A stretch of 64,000 nucleotides of DNA from Chlamydiota bacterium (GTDB taxonomy: Bacteria > Chlamydiota > Chlamydiia > Chlamydiales > Parachlamydiaceae). The notes beneath the pieces are model-generated. The model was not told where the DNA came from. It ran no database searches and saw only the letters and a list, made by a program, of their open reading frames with translations. Positions 48,296 to 58,140 of the stretch are shown one piece after another. A program made the translations under genes and the position numbers. The number at the start of each line of letters is the position of its first letter. The stretch's first letter is position 1. The stretch spans positions 37,202 to 101,201 of the forward strand of contig JABDFJ010000001.1 of the NCBI GenBank assembly GCA_013286645.1, given 5' to 3'.

Positions 48296-51200
48296 ATGAA
48301 TACTGGCGCATGGTGCCTTAAAAATAAGCAGACAGCGATAATCATCTTTGCTTTTGTCTTTATTTTGGGAATTATTTCATTTTATAAAATCCCACGTTTG
48401 TCGGAGCCTAATTTTGAAATCCATGCGGCTACCATCGTCACAGTACTTCCTGGGGCATCACCTTTTCGTGTGGAGCAACTAGTCACAGATAAAATTGAAA
48501 GTGCTTTACGCGATATTGCTGAAATTCAAAATATCGAATCGAATTCGGTAGCAGGGGCCTCGATCATCACTGTATCGGTGTATGACAAATACGTCAATTT
48601 GAAGCCCATCTGGATCAAACTACGAAACAAAATAGCAGATGTGAGGTCTTCACTTCCTAAAGAAGCCTTTCCGCCAATCATCAATGATGAATTTAGTGAT
48701 GTTTATAGCATCTTGATAGCTTTGCGTGGAGATGGATACTCTTATCGCGATTTGGAGCTGATCGCAAATGATGTACGGCAAAAGCTATTTCTCATTCCTT
48801 CTGTCGGCAAGGTCGTGGTGAATGGTGTGCAACAAGAAAAGATTTATGTTGAATTTTCCAATTCACGCCTCTCCGCTTTTGGTTTTTCCCCCTTTTCCAT
48901 TGCCAATGTGTTGACCAACCAAAACACTATTGCTTCTAGTGGGAATATTTTGACGGGTGATGACCAGATTATTTTAGAAACCACCGGTGAATTCCAATCT
49001 ATAGACGCGCTACGACAAATGGAAATTCAGATTCCTGGTCGCCCAGAAAGTGTGCGTTTGGGAAATCTGACCAAAGTGACCCAAGGGTATGAAGACCCTC
49101 CTGGACCGATGGCGCGTTTCAATGGTTCACCTGCACTAGTTTTAGGGATAAGTGTGGAGCAGGGGGGAAATATCCTTGAAATGGGAGAAAAAATTTCACA
49201 GCTCGTTGACGAATTGAATTCCACTTTTCCTGCAGGTGTAGATCTTAGTTTTCTCGCTTATCAGCCCACAATTATCAAGAAAAGCATAGCAGACTTTATG
49301 CGTAATCTATGGGAAGCTATGGGCTTTGTTTTTGTGGTGATGCTGCTTTTTGCAGGCTTACGTTCAGGCGTTATTACAGGATTATTGATCCCAATATCTC
49401 TGTGCGCTTGCCTGATCTTTTTGCCATTATTCCATGTCGATCTAGAACAGGTTTCAATTGCCGCCATGATCATTGCTTTAGGTATTTTAGTGGATAATGG
49501 TGTGGTTGTGTGTGAAAGCATGTTAGTGCGCTTCAATTCTGGAATAGAAAAAGCTACAGCTGTAAAACAGGCTGTGCATGAATTGTGGGCACCTTTATTG
49601 GTAGCTTCCCTTTGCACCATTTTTGCTTTTCTCCCAATCCCATTAGCACATTCTGCTGTGGGAGACCTCACCTATTCGCTTTTTGTGGTGTTGACATTGT
49701 CTTTGCTGTTCTCATGGATATTTGCCATGTCCTTTATTCCATTTCTTTGCTACTACTTCCTGAAGCCGAAAATGGAAAAACAAACATTTTCATCTTTTTT
49801 CTACATCCACTATCGGAAGATACTATTATGGGCTTTACAGAACCGCGTCCTGTTCGTCGGTGGGATGGCATTGATGTTAGTGATTTCAATTTGGGGATTT
49901 AAATTTATTCCAAAGTCCTTTTTTCCTCCCGACGAGGATCCTGTCTTCATGGTGGAATTATGGATGCCTCAGGGGACTAATATCATTAAAACGAGTGAGA
50001 TTTCAAAGAAATTAGAAACGTTTTTACTGAAACAATCCGAGGTTAAATCTGTTGGAGCGTTTATTGGTGATGGGGGGCCGCGCTGGCAGTTAACGGTAAA
50101 TCCGGGTACAAAAGCTTCCAACTATGCTTTCTTTATCGTGAATACCATCAGTGCTGATTCCGTTGGTCATCTTTTTAAGGTAACCAATCAGTTCATGGAA
50201 GAGCAATTCCCCGATCTACGCTATCTTTTAAAGAAAATTCCTCATGGTGCCCCTGTCGAGGCCCCTATTCAGATCCGTATGATCGGCAATAACATTGAAA
50301 ACTTATATAAGGCGCGGAATTTGATTGAACCTCTGATGAAAGAAACGAAGGGATTGATTAATATTCGTGATGATTGGAACGAATGGATCAAAAAGTTGGT
50401 CATTGATGTACAACAAAGGCAAACAAAACATGCTGGTTTAACGAGTAACGATATTGCTTTGTCGTTGCAAACCCAGTTTGCGGGCTATGAACCAACGCAA
50501 CTGAGAAAAGGCAGTGAATTAATTCCGATTGTCTTACGCTCCGATAGTTATGATCGAAATAATATTGGTAATATCCAAGGTCTGAATATATATTCTCTGA
50601 ATGACCAACGTAGTGTGCCATTAAGTGAATTAGCCAAGGTAAACCTCGTATGGCAACCGAGTGTTATTCGAAGATTCGATCAACAGCGGGGAATTACACT
50701 CGATGCAGAGTTGCAAGGACGCACTTCGGGAGATGTAATGGAGGAGCTCGATAAAAAAATCAAAGAGGTCATAAAAAGCAAAGACTGGCCTAATGACGTC
50801 CGTGTGGATTATAGAGGCGAAAGCAGGCAAGCCAAGATGGCTCAAGACTCGATTTTTTCTGGTATCCCTATTTCTGCTGCCCTGTTAGTCATGACTTTAG
50901 TGGCTCAATTCAATTCGGTGCGGAATGTACTTATTATTCTATTGACAGTGCCATTGATCATGATCGGTATCACTCCTGGATTATTGCTCACACATGCCCA
51001 ATTCGGATTTATGGCCTTGCTAGGGTTAATTAGCTTGAACGGCATTGTGGTAAACCATGCCATTATGATGCTGGATCGCATGAATATAGAGTTATCCTAT
51101 GGACATGGTTTGGAAGATGCTATCATGATTTCGGCTCAACGCAGGTTTCGTCCCATCCTCGCTACTGCTGTGACAACATCTGTCGGATTAATCCCCTTGT

Positions 51201-51370
51201 CATTAGAAGGTGGGGAAATGTGGCGTCCCATGGCGAACACGATCATTTTCGGCGTGAGCTTTTCAACCGTTCTTACTCTGGTTTTATGCCCTGTGTTGTA
51301 CTCTTGTTTTTACAGAGCTAAATTCAAGGATTATGTGTGGCGTCCAGAGCTATTGCTCAAGAACGAATAG
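48296..51370 (+). CDS. RND-family efflux pump permease (AcrB/MMPL type)
   Basis: 1024 aa; LPGASPFRVEQLVTDKIESAL, MIIALGILVDNGVVVCESM, GLISLNGIVVNHAIMMLDR, RFRPILATAVTTSVGLIPL. Confidence 0.95.
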   Translation: MNTGAWCLKNKQTAIIIFAFVFILGIISFYKIPRLSEPNFEIHAATIVTVLPGASPFRVEQLVTDKIESALRDIAEIQNIESNSVAGASIITVSVYDKYVNLKPIWIKLRNKIADVRSSLPKEAFPPIINDEFSDVYSILIALRGDGYSYRDLELIANDVRQKLFLIPSVGKVVVNGVQQEKIYVEFSNSRLSAFGFSPFSIANVLTNQNTIASSGNILTGDDQIILETTGEFQSIDALRQMEIQIPGRPESVRLGNLTKVTQGYEDPPGPMARFNGSPALVLGISVEQGGNILEMGEKISQLVDELNSTFPAGVDLSFLAYQPTIIKKSIADFMRNLWEAMGFVFVVMLLFAGLRSGVITGLLIPISLCACLIFLPLFHVDLEQVSIAAMIIALGILVDNGVVVCESMLVRFNSGIEKATAVKQAVHELWAPLLVASLCTIFAFLPIPLAHSAVGDLTYSLFVVLTLSLLFSWIFAMSFIPFLCYYFLKPKMEKQTFSSFFYIHYRKILLWALQNRVLFVGGMALMLVISIWGFKFIPKSFFPPDEDPVFMVELWMPQGTNIIKTSEISKKLETFLLKQSEVKSVGAFIGDGGPRWQLTVNPGTKASNYAFFIVNTISADSVGHLFKVTNQFMEEQFPDLRYLLKKIPHGAPVEAPIQIRMIGNNIENLYKARNLIEPLMKETKGLINIRDDWNEWIKKLVIDVQQRQTKHAGLTSNDIALSLQTQFAGYEPTQLRKGSELIPIVLRSDSYDRNNIGNIQGLNIYSLNDQRSVPLSELAKVNLVWQPSVIRRFDQQRGITLDAELQGRTSGDVMEELDKKIKEVIKSKDWPNDVRVDYRGESRQAKMAQDSIFSGIPISAALLVMTLVAQFNSVRNVLIILLTVPLIMIGITPGLLLTHAQFGFMALLGLISLNGIVVNHAIMMLDRMNIELSYGHGLEDAIMISAQRRFRPILATAVTTSVGLIPLSLEGGEMWRPMANTIIFGVSFSTVLTLVLCPVLYSCFYRAKFKDYVWRPELLLKNE

Positions 51371-51466
51371 AGAAAGAAGCGCTATAGATAAGCGAGTTCT
51401 TTTGGTTGACCAAATTGTATTGTTGTCGTCATGATCGGGGGACAATTTACCATTTAGGAGCAACTG

Positions 51467-52381
51467 ATGTCACTTTCTTCCATAGACTCTGTCTTTTTTC
51501 ATGCTGAAAGCTCTTATGGGGTGGGTTTGAATACTCCTCCTATTAGCCAGAGAGAATCACAAGCTCGAATTGAGAGTGCCGCCCCCTCTGTCAGTGCCAC
51601 AGAAGAGCTTGCACACAATTATCCTTTCAACGCACCACAGGAAGACATCAAACTAAAGCTTACAGAGTCTGATGGCTCGACCTATGAAGGTTTTATGCGA
51701 GGTGGGATGAAAAACGGCTTGGGCACGCTGCGTTATGCCAATGGAGATTGTTACACCGGCAATTTTAAAGATGGCAAGCGCAGTGGACTTGGTGAACTTA
51801 GAATGGTGGGTGAACAAAAAGACGGGACGTATTACTGGTATCGTGGCTATTGGCTGGATGGTCTACAACACTATCGTCTAGGCATTCTTGAAAAAGAAAC
51901 TGTGAATGTACGAGGCAAAACGCTGATTACCATGATCTATAGAGGAAACTGGGAAAGGGGCAGAATGACGGGTCAGGGCACCTATTACTACTCAGATGAT
52001 GGGGACGCAGGCCCTAGATATGTGGGGCAACTGTTAGATGGTAAACCCCATGGCGAAGGCACGCGATACTATAGTCACAATGCCTTGTTAAATGTTTATC
52101 AAGGCTCTTGGCACGATGGCTTACGCTCTGGAAACGGAAAGATGACGTTTGCTAACGGAGATGTTTACGAGGGGGCCTGGAAAAATGACCAGCCTAACGG
52201 ACACGGTGAAATGCAATACCAAGATGGTACAAGTTATGAGGGGGCTTGGTTGGATGGCAAGCGTGTGGGGCAAGGGATACTCACGCTAGCGAATGGAATG
52301 ATCAGCCAAGGTGTGTGGGTTGACGATAAGCTGTCAGCTAGTCATCATCAAAAGGCGTGCGGGGGATGCGAAATCTGCTAA
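51467..52381 (+). CDS. MORN-repeat protein
   Basis: YEGFMRGGMKNGLGTLRYANGDCYTGNFKDGKRSGLGEL, YQGSWHDGLRSGNGKMTFANGDVYEGAWKNDQPNGHGEMQYQDGTSYEGAWLDGKRVGQGILTLANG. Confidence 0.93.
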   Translation: MSLSSIDSVFFHAESSYGVGLNTPPISQRESQARIESAAPSVSATEELAHNYPFNAPQEDIKLKLTESDGSTYEGFMRGGMKNGLGTLRYANGDCYTGNFKDGKRSGLGELRMVGEQKDGTYYWYRGYWLDGLQHYRLGILEKETVNVRGKTLITMIYRGNWERGRMTGQGTYYYSDDGDAGPRYVGQLLDGKPHGEGTRYYSHNALLNVYQGSWHDGLRSGNGKMTFANGDVYEGAWKNDQPNGHGEMQYQDGTSYEGAWLDGKRVGQGILTLANGMISQGVWVDDKLSASHHQKACGGCEIC

Positions 52382-52715
52382 GTGGCAGAGAGACTGAGGA
52401 CTCAGCCTGGATGAACGCGAAGAGCGCGAAGCAAGCGAAGACAACGCGAAGATTTTTTGTTCGGTAGTTGGCTTTTGCAATCGTCTCAAGTGGACGAAAT
52501 TGACTATTGACAAAGGTTCATCACACAAATGAGTTGTAGCCTCTTCGTTCATTTATTAAAATATTTTATTCCTTGAATAGCTTCTAATTAGGGGATTCAA
52601 GTTGAGTCAATAAGCTTTTCCTAGGAAAGTCTATAAAAAAATAACTTGAAATAATATCCCTAAAAAAATCGCTCGCGTTGTATAATTAAATTATTAATAC
52701 ATTGCTTCATGCGAA

Positions 52716-53249
52716 TTGTTTTATTGGGTGAGGATTTTTATGAGACTTGCTGAATTAGATAATAAAGCAGATGAAATGGGCATGAAATTCTTGCAAGCTC
52801 TAGAGAGCAAAGGCATTGAAGGTTTCTTTGCCGAGAATGATGCCCTTAAAAAAACATTAGAAATCACCGACGCCGATATCAAGGAATTAGAATATGAGAG
52901 CTATAACTATTGTCAGTATAAAGAATGGCCACAAGCAGCCAATGCCTTAGTTTATTTAGTGCTTTTTGAGCCCCAACAAACGCAATATTATCTGCGCCTA
53001 GGATCCGTGCTCATGGAATTAGGTGCTTTTGAAGGCGCCATCATTATTCTCGACATAGCGGCGAGTTTGCAATCGACGGACCCTAGACCCCATCTTTATA
53101 TTGGCAGCTGCTTTTTAGAATTGGGCAACAATGAAAAGGCCATGGAAGCGTTCGACACTTGCATTGATCTAGCCACCCATTCTGCCTATGTTAACCAGGA
53201 ATACGAAGAAATCAAGGCGCTCGCTTTAGAAGCCAAAAAGGTGATTTAA
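52716..53249 (+). CDS. SycD/LcrH-type type III secretion chaperone (TPR)
   Basis: YCQYKEWPQAANALVYLVLFEPQQTQYYLRLGSVLMELGAFEGAIIILDIAASLQSTDPRPHLYIGSCFLELGNNEKAMEAF; likely start at ATG 52740. Confidence 0.85.
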   Translation: MFYWVRIFMRLAELDNKADEMGMKFLQALESKGIEGFFAENDALKKTLEITDADIKELEYESYNYCQYKEWPQAANALVYLVLFEPQQTQYYLRLGSVLMELGAFEGAIIILDIAASLQSTDPRPHLYIGSCFLELGNNEKAMEAFDTCIDLATHSAYVNQEYEEIKALALEAKKVI

Positions 53250-53258
53250 GGAGATTTT

Positions 53259-53966
53259 ATGAGCGGACCTAATTTTGGATATGGTGATATTGTAAGAGCG
53301 AGGAATGACCTGAGTGAGATGGGTAGCATCTCAAATACCGAACCATTAAAAGACAGAATTTGTGCTAAAATTAGTGAACATGCCCACACATTAAATAATC
53401 CTGATAACCAAATCAATCGCGCTGATACGAAAGAAGAGATCGTGCTTAAACGTTCCCAATACGCCAAAACATTTGGCTTTTCGTACTTCTCGGAGCGTGT
53501 TTCGAGTGCTGATAAAATGAGTGGGCCCGAACGCGCCGCAAATCTTTGTGGTTGGCTTGTGACAGGCTTGCTGCATCTAGCAACAAAATATGGGACATTA
53601 GGATGTGTCCCCTGGTTAGTGGGCACAATTGCAGGGGCTTTGTCTAATAAGACGCTTAGCGAAGAGGGGGACACAGTCAGAAAGGCAGCTAACAAAGAAC
53701 TCGTGCAAGATGCGTTAAATGACTTGAACCGCGATCTCGAGAGCCAATTTGGAAATGACGCAGTGTCCATCTATAAAAAGAAAAGTTTCTTGGATGAAAC
53801 TCATGAGGTGCATGACGATCTATCGTCTAAAGACCGTTTAGCGATCAGCAAGCAACTTAGAAAGTTTAAACAAGAGGCGCTGGCCCGCCAACCTTCATTA
53901 GAAGGCAAAGAATCGATGCAAATACTAGAGACTCATATCAAACGCTTAGCAGAAGGCCTTAAATAA
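53259..53966 (+). CDS. Hypothetical protein, candidate T3S substrate of adjacent chaperone
   Basis: 235 aa, immediately downstream of chaperone with RBS AAGGAG; one hydrophobic stretch. Confidence 0.6.
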   Translation: MSGPNFGYGDIVRARNDLSEMGSISNTEPLKDRICAKISEHAHTLNNPDNQINRADTKEEIVLKRSQYAKTFGFSYFSERVSSADKMSGPERAANLCGWLVTGLLHLATKYGTLGCVPWLVGTIAGALSNKTLSEEGDTVRKAANKELVQDALNDLNRDLESQFGNDAVSIYKKKSFLDETHEVHDDLSSKDRLAISKQLRKFKQEALARQPSLEGKESMQILETHIKRLAEGLK

Positions 53967-53972
53967 GGCTTA

Positions 53973-54263
53973 TCACAAATTAGAGTAGTGCGCTATTTGA
54001 ACGCGAAGGTCGCGAAGTAAGCGAAGATATCGCGAAGAAAGTTTTTATTTAAATACATGCTCAAGACATATCCTCTGTTATCATCTTTAATCATTCTCTC
54101 CTTGAAATTAATCAATAACCCTGCTGAAAATCTTGTTAATTTTAAATAAAAAAATTGAGCTTCATGAATTTGTAAAAGCATATCCATAGAAGAAAAATCT
54201 TCGCGTTGCCTTCGCTTGCTTCGCGACCTTCGCGTTCAAAAGGTGTGGTACTATAATTTGTGA
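53973..54263. mobile_element. 291-bp MITE-like element (GCGAAG family) with ~70-bp imperfect TIRs and flanking 12-bp direct repeats
   Basis: TCACAAATTAGAGTA...TTTGAACGCGAAGGTCGCGAAG...CTTCGCGACCTTCGCGTTCAAA...TATAATTTGTGA; CCTTAAATAAGG at 53957-53968 and 54268-54279. Confidence 0.8.
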
Positions 54264-54292
54264 TGCCCCTTAAATAAGGACACTTACAGCCC

Positions 54293-56899
54293 TTACTTTT
54301 TCCCCATATGTTTGCCAAGTAGACCCGTCATTTTGAACATATCCACTGGTTCAGTGGTGCCAAAGACTTTTGCCAGCTTTTTATCTGGACGAATCAGGCG
54401 TTTGTTTTGAGTGTCTTGCAATTCATGCGTACGGATGTAATCCCAGATTTTCTTTAAAACCTCGCCCCGTGGCATGGTATCGCCACCCACCACGGCCGCT
54501 AGCTCGGCGGTGAGGTGGACGTCGGGCATAGTTCGCGTCTTTTTAGGCGTAGTCGCCTTCTTCTCTTTGGTTTTGGCTGTTTTAGCTGTTTTGGTCGCCG
54601 CTTTGGTGGTTTTAGTCTCCCCTTTGGTGGCTGCCGCGCGCCCTTTTTTGGGCTTTTTGACGTATGCCGTGCGTGGGTGGTTGGGGTATTTGGTGTCGAG
54701 TTGGGCAATATCGTTGACGATGACATCACATTCAGGGAAGGTGGAACAAGAGAAGAAGGTTTTGCCAAAGCGCGATTTGCGCCCTACGAGATGTCCAGGA
54801 CAACCAATGGCGGGACACGCTGGGGCATCATTTGGATCCAGGACCGTTTCCCCTTTTTTCGGAATGTTGATGATTCCCTTGCAATTAGGGTAATTGGTGC
54901 AACCTAAAAAGGCACCAAAGCGGCCGTGACGCAATTTCATAGGGCTTTGACAGACAGGACAAGCTTGTTCCCAATTGAAGTCGGCGGCATAGTCTTCCTT
55001 ATTGAATTCTAGTTCTTCAACAGGTGCTGAAAAAGTGCAGTCTGGATAGCGTGAGCAGCCATAGAAGTATTTCGATTTGAACCAGATTTTTTGCAGCTTA
55101 GAGCCGCATGTAGGGCAATCGCGGTCGGTCATGATCTTGGGGACGAACCCTTCTTTTTCGGCTAGTTCCAAGGTGGGTATGAATTTAGTCCAGAAATCGC
55201 GCAGCAGTTCCACCCAATCTTTGCGATTTTCGGCCACCAATTCTAAGTCATCTTCCATATGGGCGGTAAAGCCAATGTTCATGATCTCTTGGAAGTTATT
55301 TTCAAGTAGCAAAGTGATCACGCAACCCAGTTCGGTAGGTTTTAGGCGGCCACTTTCTTTGACGGTATAATCGCGACTTTGGATCTTATTCATGATGGTG
55401 GCATAGGTGGAGGGGCGCCCAATACCTGATTTTTCGAGTTCTTTAACCAAAGAAGCTTCGGTGTAGCGTGGGGGAGGACGGGTGAACGCTTGATCGGCGG
55501 TGACATCGATCAAATTCAGTTGCATCCCCTCTTCCAGGTTGGGTAGCATGCGATTTTCATCGTCTTTGTGATCATCGTCATTTCTTTCTTCATAGACAGC
55601 CAAGAAACCCTGGAATTTCATTTGTGAGCCCGTAGCGCGCACGATGATCCCCTGATCACCACCGCCGATATCTGCAGAAACGGTGTCATACACGGCTGGC
55701 ATCATTTGTGAGGCCAGAAAGCGCCTCCAGATCAGCTGATAGAGCATGAACTGGTCCCGTGACAGATATTTTTGGATTTCTTCTGGCGGGTGACGCAAGG
55801 TGGTGGGGCGTATCCCTTCGTGAGCATCTTGGGCAGCCTTTTGCGTGGCGTAGATTTTAGGCTGTGGTGGGAGAAATTCGTTGCCGTATGTGGCCAAGAT
55901 ATATTGACGTGCCTCTTCAATTGCTTCAGGAACGACGCGAACAGAGTCGGTACGCATATAGGTGATTAAGCCTTCAGCGCCATCATTGCCTAAATCGACC
56001 CCTTCATAGAGAGATTGGGCGATATTCATCGTTTTGGCCGAGGAGAAGCCATGGTGGCGGCTTGCCTCTTGCTGCAGCGTCGAGGTGATGAAGGGAGGCA
56101 CGGGATTGCGGCGCTTTTCCTTTTTTTCTACCGACAGCACTTGATAGGGAGGGCGCTGCATGCGTTGTAGGATCTTTTCAGCGGCCTCTTTATTGTTGAT
56201 GATGGTGGTGTCTTTGCCTTCGGTGGGTTCCTTTTCGAGGCGCTTTTCATCCACAGAGTGGAGCGAGGCGTTAAAATGGCGCTCTTCATGAGTTGTTTTA
56301 AGTACCGCGGCCAAGTTCCAATATTCCACCGGTTTGAATGCGGCGATTTCCTTTTCGCGGTCGACCACAAGTTTTAGCGCCACAGATTGCACTCTACCGG
56401 CCGAGACGGCACCTGCTTTGCCGCGATGGATGCGTCGATTGAGCAAAGGGGAAATTTTGTAGCCCACCATGCGATCGAGCAGGCGGCGCGCTTGTTGCGC
56501 GTGGACTAATGCCGTGTCGATTTCGCGCGGCTCATTGAGGGCTTTTAAGACCGCATCTTTGGTGATGGAGTTGAAAGCCACGCGTTTGATGTTGGTCTTG
56601 GGAGGGAGAATTTCGCTGATATGCCAGGCTATCGCCTCCCCTTCGCGGTCGGGGTCGGGGGAGAGGTAGACCGTGTCGCATTGTTTGGCGGCTTTCTTGA
56701 GGCGGGCGATGACTTGTTCTTTATCGGGCATGACCACGTATTTGGGAGTAAAGTCATGTTCGACGTCGATGCCGAATTCTTTAGGAGGCAGATCGCGGAT
56801 GTGGCCGACAGAGGATTCGATGAGGAATTCGGACCCCAGAAATTTCTGCAAAGTTTTGATTTTAGTCGGTGACTCGACGATGATTAGCGATTTACCCAT
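54293..56899 (-). CDS. topA: DNA topoisomerase I with C-terminal SWIB domain
   Basis: MGKSLIIVESPTKIKTLQKFLG, SPDPDREGEAIAWH, YMRTDSVRV, Zn ribbons CPTCGSKLQKIWFKSKYFYGCSRYPDC; C-terminal DVHLTAELAAVVGGDTMPRGEVLKKIWDYIRTHELQDTQNKRLIRPDKKLAKVFG (SWIB). Confidence 0.98.
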   Translation of the reverse strand: MGKSLIIVESPTKIKTLQKFLGSEFLIESSVGHIRDLPPKEFGIDVEHDFTPKYVVMPDKEQVIARLKKAAKQCDTVYLSPDPDREGEAIAWHISEILPPKTNIKRVAFNSITKDAVLKALNEPREIDTALVHAQQARRLLDRMVGYKISPLLNRRIHRGKAGAVSAGRVQSVALKLVVDREKEIAAFKPVEYWNLAAVLKTTHEERHFNASLHSVDEKRLEKEPTEGKDTTIINNKEAAEKILQRMQRPPYQVLSVEKKEKRRNPVPPFITSTLQQEASRHHGFSSAKTMNIAQSLYEGVDLGNDGAEGLITYMRTDSVRVVPEAIEEARQYILATYGNEFLPPQPKIYATQKAAQDAHEGIRPTTLRHPPEEIQKYLSRDQFMLYQLIWRRFLASQMMPAVYDTVSADIGGGDQGIIVRATGSQMKFQGFLAVYEERNDDDHKDDENRMLPNLEEGMQLNLIDVTADQAFTRPPPRYTEASLVKELEKSGIGRPSTYATIMNKIQSRDYTVKESGRLKPTELGCVITLLLENNFQEIMNIGFTAHMEDDLELVAENRKDWVELLRDFWTKFIPTLELAEKEGFVPKIMTDRDCPTCGSKLQKIWFKSKYFYGCSRYPDCTFSAPVEELEFNKEDYAADFNWEQACPVCQSPMKLRHGRFGAFLGCTNYPNCKGIINIPKKGETVLDPNDAPACPAIGCPGHLVGRKSRFGKTFFSCSTFPECDVIVNDIAQLDTKYPNHPRTAYVKKPKKGRAAATKGETKTTKAATKTAKTAKTKEKKATTPKKTRTMPDVHLTAELAAVVGGDTMPRGEVLKKIWDYIRTHELQDTQNKRLIRPDKKLAKVFGTTEPVDMFKMTGLLGKHMGKK

Positions 56900-56956
56900 C
56901 TAAATATTTCTCCTTAAAAACCCATCCATTATAGCGATTATGGTGTTTTCTGATAG

Positions 56957-58042
56957 TCAATTTTTCTTATAAATTTTACCAGGAAACTCTTTCACAATTT
57001 TTTTTAGGATGAGGCTCATTAAAATCCTTTGCACTTGTTGTATCGGCTGAGCTGTCAGTATAGCTAGCTCGTCAATATTAATTTCGTGGCTGGGCATCCT
57101 TTCCCATAACGTATGCTCTTCCTTATCCAACGGCACGCGCTGGGGCGACGCTTTTGGGACCGCAGCCATGGAAAATAGATCGCTATAGTGAGCGATGATA
57201 TCTTCTGCATTCTCTACTAAATAGGCTTTGCCACTTTTAATTAGCAAATGATTCCCGCGAAAGTTTTCGTTATCTACCCGGCCAGGTAGTGCAAACAGTT
57301 TACGCTTATAGAGATGTGATTTTTCCATGGTGATCATAGCGCCGCTCTTCACAGGCGCTTCGATTAAAAGGGTACCTAAAGTCAGTCCACTTACGATCCG
57401 ATTGCGCTGAGGAAAATTTTGTCGATCAGGCGGTGTTTCCATGGGGAACTCGCTGATTAAGGCTCCCTGCTGGGCAATCTCATGGGCCAGAGATTGATTT
57501 TCCTGAGGGTAGATGCGCGCTAACCCCGAACCGATGACAGCTAAAGTGCGCCCTGTGCGTAATGCCCCACGGTGGGCGGCAGTATCGATGCCGCGGGCTA
57601 AGCCACTCACAACAGTAAAGCCATGGGAGGCTAATGTGCTGCTGATTGCTTCGGCCATTTCGGCACCATAGATGCTTGCCTGGCGGGTGCCGACTACGGC
57701 GATGCTGCGCTGATCTTGGGGTTTGAGTTCACCACGCACGTAAAGCAGGGCAGGGTGGTCGGCATTCTCCAGCAAGGCTTTGGGGAAATGGGGACTTGTA
57801 AAGGGAATCAGCTGTGCCCCTAGGCGGGCTGCGAGTTCAAGATCGCGTTGCCAGGCGCTGTTGGTGCGCCATTGATTCCAATGGGGGATAGCGCGCTCAA
57901 AACCAGGCAATAGGCGCAGTTGTGCTTCAGTCAATTGTAATGCGGCGCATGCGGATCCACAGTGTTGCAGCAGCAACCGTATTTTGGTGGCACCAATGTG
58001 AGGGAGCGAGGCTAAAATGGCAAAAGCTTCTAATTCATTCAC
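56957..58042 (-). CDS. dprA: DNA processing protein DprA/Smf
   Basis: AVVGTRQASIYGAEMAEAISSTLASHGFTVVSGLARGIDTAAHRGAL, GSGLARIYPQEN, FPQRNRIVSGLTLGTLLIEAPVKSGAMITMEKS; a GTG start at 58042 (VNELEAFAIL) is more plausible than the track start at 58150. Confidence 0.93.
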   Translation of the reverse strand: MNELEAFAILASLPHIGATKIRLLLQHCGSACAALQLTEAQLRLLPGFERAIPHWNQWRTNSAWQRDLELAARLGAQLIPFTSPHFPKALLENADHPALLYVRGELKPQDQRSIAVVGTRQASIYGAEMAEAISSTLASHGFTVVSGLARGIDTAAHRGALRTGRTLAVIGSGLARIYPQENQSLAHEIAQQGALISEFPMETPPDRQNFPQRNRIVSGLTLGTLLIEAPVKSGAMITMEKSHLYKRKLFALPGRVDNENFRGNHLLIKSGKAYLVENAEDIIAHYSDLFSMAAVPKASPQRVPLDKEEHTLWERMPSHEINIDELAILTAQPIQQVQRILMSLILKKIVKEFPGKIYKKN

Positions 58043-58140
58043 CTGATAAACCTCTTGCGTGAGTGCAAAGTAGCATGGCTGGTTGGGCCAGCATAAAGAA
58101 GTAATTTTTAAAAAACAAGTCTGAAGGCATTTTTTGGGCT

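Noticed and set aside
53993-54187. 64-aa ORF inside the MITE-like element
   Set aside because: Covers TIR sequence; no start context or protein-like conservation; not a transposase.
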